Positions 57,362 through 64,000 of a stretch of 64,000 bases of DNA are shown piece by piece; position 1 is the first letter of the stretch, and every line of letters starts with the position of its first letter. Location of the stretch: positions 249,831,827 to 249,895,826 of the forward strand of contig CP136064.1 in the NCBI GenBank assembly GCA_032622095.1, given 5' to 3'. Under the pieces are notes generated by a model, which was not told the DNA's origin, did not search any database, and saw nothing but the letters and a program-made list of their open reading frames with translations. A program made the position numbers and the translations under genes. This DNA comes from Siphonodentalium dalli. Taxonomy: Eukaryota; Mollusca; Scaphopoda; Gadilida; Siphonodentaliidae.

Positions 57362-57811
57362 TCATTTCTTTTGTTTCTTCATCACTGTTAAATCTTTCCT
57401 GAGTGATCCAAGTGTTGATCGCTTCGTTGGTTCTTTCTGGAAACCATGTACTTGAATTGGTATGTCAATCTTCTGAGGTTTCAAGTTGATTGTACATTCA
57501 ACCGGTCTTTGTGTTAACTGCTTTCGCAAGTCCTTCATTTCCTGACAAATATTCCGTAACAGCTTTGTCTGTTCTTCCCATTGCGAACTGTTGATAACAT
57601 GGTATATAACAGGTTGAATCGTTTGTTGTGTTTTCACTGGCGGTATATACACTGGTTGTTGATCCGTTCGTGGATACATCGTTGGTACCTGTTGCTGTTC
57701 TACCCGTGGTGTTACATTCCCCGCATACAGTGTAGTCGACATTTGCGTTGTCGCAGGAACATGATCGTACTGTACATTAATAGTCTTGAGAAATTCCGTT
57801 ACTGGATCCAT
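57362..57811 (-). other. Polinton right-end gene, 149 codons, unknown product
   Basis: Fossil part. MDPVTEFLKTINVQYDHVPA, then a Gln/Pro/Tyr-rich middle and a helical Lys/Gln-rich C-terminal half (EEQTKLLRNICQEMKDLRKQ, a likely coiled coil). It looks open. Promoter module 80 nt upstream (57890-57979) and histone-type stem-loop just downstream. No family recognised. Confidence 0.6.
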
Positions 57812-57889
57812 GTTTAAAAATGACGGTAAGGTTAATGACGTTAAAGACGTTACAATTTACGCATGTAATAATGGTAACATATTCGAGGA

Positions 57890-57979
57890 TCAATTATATG
57901 GAATGCGCGGGCGTCGCTGACGACGTCATTGTGTTTTTCTAATAATTTTCCCGAACGTCAAATCAAGTGTGTTTCTTTT
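57890..57979 (-). promoter_or_regulatory. Shared promoter module, copy 4
   Basis: The minus strand: 'tttgacgttcgggaaaatt', AATGACGTCGTCAGCGACGC, CCGCGCATTCC, ATATAATTG. Same order of boxes as the other copies, facing the gene at 57811. Confidence 0.65.
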
Positions 57980-58100
57980 TTGTCAAAAACTTATTTCTAC
58001 GAATAAAACACCGATTTAACTCGGAGAAGTTTTATATGTACCATTTTACCATTATCTCATAACATATTTCACTGAAAGATAACTTCTACGAGTATATTTT

Positions 58101-58178
58101 ACAACGCTAGCGTCTTCGAATTTATTCGAAGACTTTCGCTTTATTTAAAAATGCACTGGTAAAGTAGCACAATTTACT
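58101..58178. repeat. Polinton terminal inverted repeat, right
   Basis: Inverse partner of 34662-34739, ending GTAGCACAATTTACT. Confidence 0.9.
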
Positions 58179-58519
58179 AATACTTGATCAATCCGCAAGT
58201 GCGATAGACTCCTAGACAAACAGCTCTCGTGCGGTCTGTGGACGAGGGTTCGCAATGTCCATGTGTTGAATTATGAGTTAGCATGGGGTGGCCTGAAATA
58301 TGTTCTCCGGTTAGATAACGTTTGTTTCCCATTGTTTCCCTTTTCCGTAGGTAGGGGTAGCTCTTATTCTATTCCTAGGGTTTCGTTTGAGAGAGAAATC
58401 GAGATGACAAATGCACTTGCCGATTGCAAGTCCCACCCCGTATTGAGCTCCCAAATTTGAAGTGTGTTGGGAGTGAGAGATACTCAGTTTTGCGGAGATG
58501 GCCACATTTTTATTTAATA
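58179..58519. other. Right flank of the Polinton, nothing recognised
   Basis: No gene signals. Includes 'ttctattcctagggtttcg' and a purine-rich stretch. Confidence 0.4.
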
Positions 58520-59760
58520 ATAATTACAGAGACCGAATGAGGCTTGCTGGTCCGGTTAGCTCTCCATGTGGTGTGAGGCTCGATGGGATTCGATTCGAGG
58601 AGCAGATGCCGGTGGTGTGTCGGTCCAGACATCTGTTGTAGCTGGATGTGATGAGCTCAATGGGATTCGGCTCGAGCAGCAGATGCCGGTGGTGTGTCGG
58701 CCCAGGCATCTGGGTAGATGGATTTGATGAGTTCGATGGATTACGGCTCGAGCAACAGATACTGGTTGTGTATCGGCCCAGCATCCGGTGGAATAAATTA
58801 GGTGCATGGGTGTGGTTCACGAGTCCGTTCCGGACCAGCAGGCCCAGCCCTCGGGCTATGTGACCGCACTGTAGCTGAAAAGAGAAAGCTGGCAAGCATA
58901 GCGAGGGGAAAGAAGACATCAGCATGAGCAACATAAGCAAAGGTCGTCCCCTGGAAAACGGCGGGGAGCGTGATCGCAGAAGTCGGCCAGAAGCCGAGAA
59001 ATGCCGGGGGCAATGGCCCCGCCCAGCGGTGAACGACGAGCCAGAGCAACGGTGAGAGATGAGCCATGGTAAGCGGCGGGCATCGAGCGAGGCGGGTCCT
59101 GTGACTGGGAAATGACATCAGCGTAGGCAGAGAGTTCCGTCCCCTTGGAATCGACGGGGATGGGGATACCGTCGCGGGCGATAAGCCGAAAATGTCTGGG
59201 ACAAAGGCCGAGCCGAACGTGAACGACGAGCTCTGAACCGCGGTGATCAAGGGCCATGGCAGACGGCGGTTCCTGAGCTGTGGCTGTTGCCAACAAGAGC
59301 CGCAGAGGCAATGTAGGGAACCGGTGGGGACTGTAACGACTGTGGGCCGCAAGCCGAATAAGCCGAGGCAAAGCCCCAGCAGCCACAATCAACAGCGTTG
59401 ATGAAGCAGCAGCGGTTGAAGCGTAAGCAGCGGTTGAAGCATAACAAGCGGTTGAAGCATAAACAGCGGGTGAAGCATAAGCAGCGGGTTGAGCGTAAGC
59501 AGCGGGTGAAGCAGAGCAGCGGGTGAAGCATAAGCAGCAGGTGAAGCATAAGCAGCAGGTGAAGCAAAGCAGTGGTGAAGTATGATAAGCGGTGAGCAGT
59601 GCAGTACTGAGACGAGGTGCACCACGGGGCAGAGTCGGCATGCTCCGCGGAGTGTGGTAACGGGCCAGCATCGACTGGAATGAGACACGCGAGTTGAAGC
59701 GGCTACCGGGGGTGGGTAGGTGAAGGATATCCGGGGGAACCGAAGGCCTGGCCACCGTAG
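58520..59760. repeat. GC-rich block with two minisatellites
   Basis: A 77-bp unit ('gatgggattcg.ttcgag.agcagatgccggtggtgtgtcgg') is repeated about 2.7 times at 58582-58795. An 18-bp unit (AAGCAGCGGTTGAAGCAT) is repeated about ten times at 59400-59580. Minus-strand frames of 138-278 codons across the block owe their length to repeats and base composition; they show no domain. The border with AT-rich DNA near 59760 is sharp, so this may be an unidentified mobile element. Confidence 0.6.
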
Positions 59761-61530
59761 GGTGGGAGGGAGGGGATAAATTTGGTCTGATCTCTGTGCG
59801 AGTCAGCGTTGGAATGGACGGAAGTGGAGAATTCTCCGCGCATGCTCGGGCTTTTTTGTTGGAACGGCGGATAACTCTATGCGGAATGACCGGACTTAGT
59901 TGTCAATGATGATGTAGCTCTGAGCTATTTTGTTGTTTTTCATAATTTTGTATGAGCTAAGAAAGGCTATGGTGACCCAATTTTTAGTCACTTTAGACTC
60001 AATATCCAGTCACCTTTGACCCAGTTTATATAGGCACGCTGACTCAATTTTAGTTAAAGGCTAAATATCTAGTTCATTTTTATTCCTCGGGAGTTAAATA
60101 ATTAATTTTTACCCTGTTAACTAAAATTGTGTATGAGGAAAACGAGGTATAATTTAATATATATTTAGCCATCCATGTTTAGTCAGAAATGTTTGACCCA
60201 ATAGATTAGTTAAGATTTTACTAAAAATTAGTCAGGCGTAACTAAACATTATTTAGAGTGTGGAGTGACTTGGTTCTAATTGCGCACTTGAATCATGTAA
60301 CGGGAATCGACAATTTTTGCCTGATTATTATTCTGCATGCTATTTCATGCAATATTCAGATCTCTATTTCAATAATACTGGGAACAAATAACAAAGAAAA
60401 GATACATGCCAACCGACAACAAGTTAAATGTCGTATAAGAGAACCGATAAGATTAAGTTTAGTGTATCTGTCGCCAGATGGCAGCGCGTGAGCATAATAA
60501 CGTGTCAATCATCAAGGCGTTCGTCTCTTTTTTGGCATTGAGTGTGTTTTTGGTGTATCAATGCAATGGCCGTTGTATGTTTGGCGACAAACCTTTCAAC
60601 CATTTGGAACGTATGTACCATTTGTGAAAACATATCTTCCGTGACGTGCGGCGTGTAAATATCTCATAATTAATTTCATTACTGCATTACATTAAAGCTC
60701 CAGTATATTTTACATATGTCTAATATAATATGGTCTTGAGGGGGTTACCATTTCTGATTATGGTTTACTTGTTTTAATTGTTGTACTCGACTAGCCACAT
60801 GAGAGGAACAAGGACTCACCGGACCGGCAAGGTTCGGCCAGATGGGAGAATATATTGAAATCTGAATCTGACTGCAAAATCATAGAATTTAGACTTTTTG
60901 TCTAAAAACAACTTTATCCGTGAGCAAATTCTCAAACGACGCTTCGTTCTCAAATTTGTTGTAACCCGTCATATTTTTGTTTTCTTGGTTTCAAATGACA
61001 AATGGATCCCACCCAATAATACTTAATCCTATAGAAAGGTATCCAACTTGGCCGGACTTAATTTTTTTTTTATAATTTATTCAGTTTAAAATACACAAAC
61101 AATTTTTGTTGTTACATAATTACCTCATATATTTAGGTAGAAAGACATTTTATTACTCTTCAATTTGAGGTATCCCTTGTAAATATTGGTTCAGATTAAA
61201 TCCGGTTATGAGAACATGTCTAACGCAAACCGGTTGTATTTGTTTCACTCGTTCCAGATGGTGTCCGTCCCTGCTTTGTCGAAGACGCGGTATTTATACA
61301 GTATCGCGCCCCAAAGACACGATCGACGCTAAGTATAACATATATATTATACATCATTTGATGCGGAATTGTTTACAGTTTACTGACCCAACTAAACAAA
61401 TCACGTCACATAACGGCAGCGTACCTCTCATGTTTACATTTGTGAAAAATTATATTTCACAACCCGCGGAAAATATGAACATTCCAAACTTCTATCGCCA
61501 TTTTGGAGTGACGTAATGATATTTTATCGT
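59760..61530. other. AT-rich sequence, nothing firmly recognised
   Basis: 59960-60250 is rich in the repeated word 'tagt(c/t)a' ('ttagtcac', 'ttagttaaagg', 'ttagtcagg'), probably a degraded element. Frames of 77 (60258) and 102 codons (61208) lack domains. Confidence 0.4.
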
Positions 61531-61535
61531 TGGCC

Positions 61536-61700
61536 ATATAAGGATTAACTGTCATGTGGACTGTTTTTATGGAGATGTAACCGTGAGGTAAGTGGACATA
61601 ACTTGTGTAAAACCCGAAGGGTTTTACATACAAGTTATGACCACCTACATCACGGTTACATCTCCATAAAAATAGTCCACATGACAGTTAATCCTTATAT
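61536..61700. repeat. Long foldback hairpin, ~80-bp arms
   Basis: Left arm from 61536 ('atataaggattaactgtcat') pairs with a right arm ending at 61700 ('gttaatccttatat') with only a few mismatches; the turn is at 'aaaacccgaagggtttt'. No coding content. Confidence 0.8.
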
Positions 61701-61704
61701 TTAT

Positions 61705-64000
61705 ATACATTTAGCGAAAAAGCCACTTTTGTAAATGTATTTAAATCGAAAAGTGTATCGCGACAAGATCAGCCCAAAATACCAAATAGCACCCTTGGCA
61801 AAAGTTAATAAGTACAATTTCTCTTCATATTGAAACCCGATGATGTATTAAGTCAATCCTGCGCGAGTCCAAATGCGCCCAAAACATTACGCGTTCGTCT
61901 TTCCAAACCCAATGACGTATCGATGGTGTTATGAGCTTGGTGTTATGATGCGTTGCGCATTCACCGAGAAATAACTGTAGCTAGCCACGTGGGCGCCGAC
62001 CAATCAGAATGCTGGATTTAGTGATGACAACACTTAGTGTGTAAATATATATAAATCAAATATATATCGAAGTAATGAATTCACGCTCTAACAATTCATG
62101 AAGCTATATTCCTGTCCATGTGTATGTTTATAAATGAGATGGGCATTCGTGTTAATTCAATCTGTGTGTGTTTATTTCATTTTTTTCTAACTATCTATAT
62201 GGATGTATGGTGTTGCGAATGAACTATGAATAGTACTCAAGGTAGACTCGCACAAGATGACTGCTTTTGGAATTTAGTTGATGGCTTCCTGGTTCATGGA
62301 ATTGATATTTTCAATAAATATCAATTGCGTCGGGATATATACTATTTAGTTATAGCTATTATACTGTTTATACTCACTCGAAGTCGATACATATGTTCTC
62401 CACAAGGAACGACGCATGCTACTGTTTATAATTGGACCGACCCCCCCCCACCTTTATTATGTTGTTATATACGTGTATATACATATGATAATTATCCTTC
62501 AAATTATCCCTCAAATGCTTGTAATAATTCAATGATTGTTTAGTTAAATGTGAACCAGGGGTCGGTCTGTCTATATATGTACTTTCTTTATATCATACGA
62601 TGCATGATTTATGAGAAATAAACTATTGATTGATTGATTTGTTTTATATTTGCGGAGATGTCAGTAGAATGCTACATTCCTTAAGTTGCCATAGCGCTTG
62701 AATATATACTAACATATCAGTTTCACGCACCTGAACAAGTCCATAAAATGTCTTTAACCCCAGCTATTATCTGAACTGATATTTCAAACATGAAAGATCC
62801 TGTTAGAAACAATGGAATTTTAATTAATTTATTAACTGAAATAAAACACCTCGCTGTGCAATGATTTTGAACTCTTGACCGAAACAATGTTTTATATCCT
62901 TTACTAAAATGCCATATTTCTGAATTTGCGCGTGATTTTTCTCTTGGTTAGTGGTCCTGCTAATTGGCCATGGCAAAGATACTGAATTGCCATTATTTTG
63001 GTGGAGATTGTACTTTTATTTTCCTTGGGGTTGTCTAATTAATCCCAGCCATTTGAGAGAAAACAAATGTGTTTGTATAAGACAAGGAAGTATATTAAAA
63101 ATGTTTAGCAATGTTTGGAAATTTACAAGTTACAAAAAATGGTTGATTGCACCAATCCAGTCGATCTGAGCGTTTGGCCCAGATGCGGATATCTCGTGCG
63201 CGTTTGACCTGTGCACTTTAGTCGTAATGTCACATCGATCTATGTACTGGTTGACTGGTTTCATTTCGTAGCAGCGATGGCAAATCGTGCTTCCTGATTT
63301 GAGAATTATAACTGTCATGCCGGGAAGACGTTAGTAAACTTGTGCATATATACATCATTCGCGAAATACTTTGAATCGTTATTACTGTGATAGACATGAA
63401 TGTGCGTATGTGTGATATTGTTTACCGAGAGTTGACATGCATGTTTTACATAGACTGGTACCCTGTCCCAACTCCAGCTACTCGCCCGTAGGGACAGGGA
63501 TAGGCTAAACAGAAAGTGGAATTTTGAATTGTGTTTCCGGTTTGTGAGACATCGTTTTAAAATAGAAAAGCACATTTCAACATCGGTACGTTTTTCTTAA
63601 ATTAATAATACAAGACGCAAGTATATAACTTTGACAACTACTCAATCAATTTGAATAGAGTGTTTTTCACAGGAATCGACTAACCCCGATCAACGGCAAT
63701 AAGTTAAATAGTGCGAAATCATGTTTTTGTAGCTTGGATATTTGGAAACTCTGATGTCAACAAACACCCCCGGTAACCGGTTACATCAATTTTGTGTCGA
63801 AGTGTCGCATTTTATTAACTAAATTCGTCGGGGATATATTTACGCTCATGTTGATACCAAAATTAACACAAGGGGTCAATGTGATTTGCCTGGGTGGACC
63901 TTTTACCATAAATTGCCAAACTTGGCTATACCGTCCCATGCTCTGACAAGTTGGTCAGTCTGTACTACATACATTTAAGGGGTTTATTTACATTACTGAT
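61705..64000. other. AT-rich sequence, nothing recognised
   Basis: Several frames of 62-105 codons with no domain. A C-run at 62442-62450. No splice-supported exons found. Confidence 0.4.

Larger units (their letters stand above)
34662..58178 (-). mobile_element. Maverick/Polinton fossil
   Basis: About 78-bp terminal inverted repeats (34662-34739 and 58101-58178), starting AGTAAATTGTGCTACTTTAC, with roughly 90% identity by eye. Both contain the inner palindrome built on GTCTTCGAAT (34707-34728, 58112-58133). The AG.../...CT ends and full family gene set identify a Polinton: protease, capsid, penton-like protein, integrase, packaging ATPase, protein-primed DNA polymerase B, nearly all on the minus strand. 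The 23.5-kb span includes three later insertions, so the original element was about 14-15 kb, within the family range. No clear 6-bp target duplication is left. It is broken, with about ten to fifteen breaks, but retains long recognisable stretches, so it is old but not ancient. Confidence 0.9.

Noticed and set aside
34656-58184. 6-bp target duplication of the Polinton
   Set aside because: Flanks AATCTT and AATACT agree at only four of six positions, so no duplication is claimed.
58524-59755. Long overlapping minus-strand frames (138, 196, 278 codons)
   Set aside because: Frame lengths follow from GC-rich minisatellites; three frames overlap and none shows a domain or splice signals.
1-64000. 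CRISPR array, bacterial operon, rRNA genes
   Set aside because: Repeats with regular spacing were checked: they are tandem satellites or transposon subterminal arrays in intron-bearing animal DNA, with no cas genes or prokaryotic ribosome-binding sites.

Overview
The window looks like nuclear DNA of a marine invertebrate animal (mollusc, brachiopod, lancelet, hemichordate or similar; the phylum cannot be fixed from sequence alone). It is AT-rich, with spliced genes that have canonical GT/AG introns, LINE fragments of several types, many small non-autonomous DNA elements, satellites and one Maverick/Polinton. No bacterial operons, CRISPR arrays or rRNA genes were seen.

LEFT HALF (1 to about 29.4 kb, minus strand): one large host gene, rebuilt here exon by exon. 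Exon 1 (29251-29406) encodes a signal peptide and the start of an ependymin-related (EPDR/MERP) domain. Exons 2-5 (15967-16086, 13299-13401, 11582-11746, 6963-7043) complete that domain. All phases agree (0-0, 0-0, 0-1, 1-1, 1-1). Downstream is a tandemly duplicated block of four EGF-like exons (108-111 nt), each preceded by a predicted 18-nt microexon, all phase 1-1. The gene runs off the left edge. Its introns hold LINE tails (12.6-12.9, 13.6-14.5, 25.5-26.1 kb), two TTAA-flanked MITEs plus a fragment of a third, an RTE-like repeat pair (14.7-15.45 kb), a G-run satellite with a duplicated 0.94-kb block (16.4-20.0 kb) and a 1.2-kb element with palindrome arrays at both ends (21.5-22.7 kb).

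MIDDLE (29.4-34.66 kb): probably intergenic. It holds copies of an RTE-like repeat tail, a tRNA-like SINE head, and a GC-rich tandem/inverted array at 34.1-34.5 kb.

POLINTON FOSSIL (34662-58178): about 78-bp terminal inverted repeats. Protease, capsid, penton-like protein, integrase, packaging ATPase and protein-primed DNA polymerase B regions lie on the minus strand, with extra small genes near both ends. It is broken (roughly ten to fifteen breaks) and carries three later insertions: a 4.3-kb foldback element, a 3.9-kb hAT transposon with a perfect 8-bp target duplication, and a CR1/L2-type LINE. Its most striking property is that three small minus-strand genes are each followed, within about 25 nt of the stop, by a stem-loop matching the replication-dependent histone mRNA 3' end. 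The same genes share an upstream GC-box plus TATA-like module, one copy of which forms a divergent palindrome.

RIGHT END (58.2-64 kb): a GC-rich stretch with 77-bp and 18-bp minisatellites, a long foldback hairpin at 61.5-61.7 kb, and otherwise nothing recognisable.
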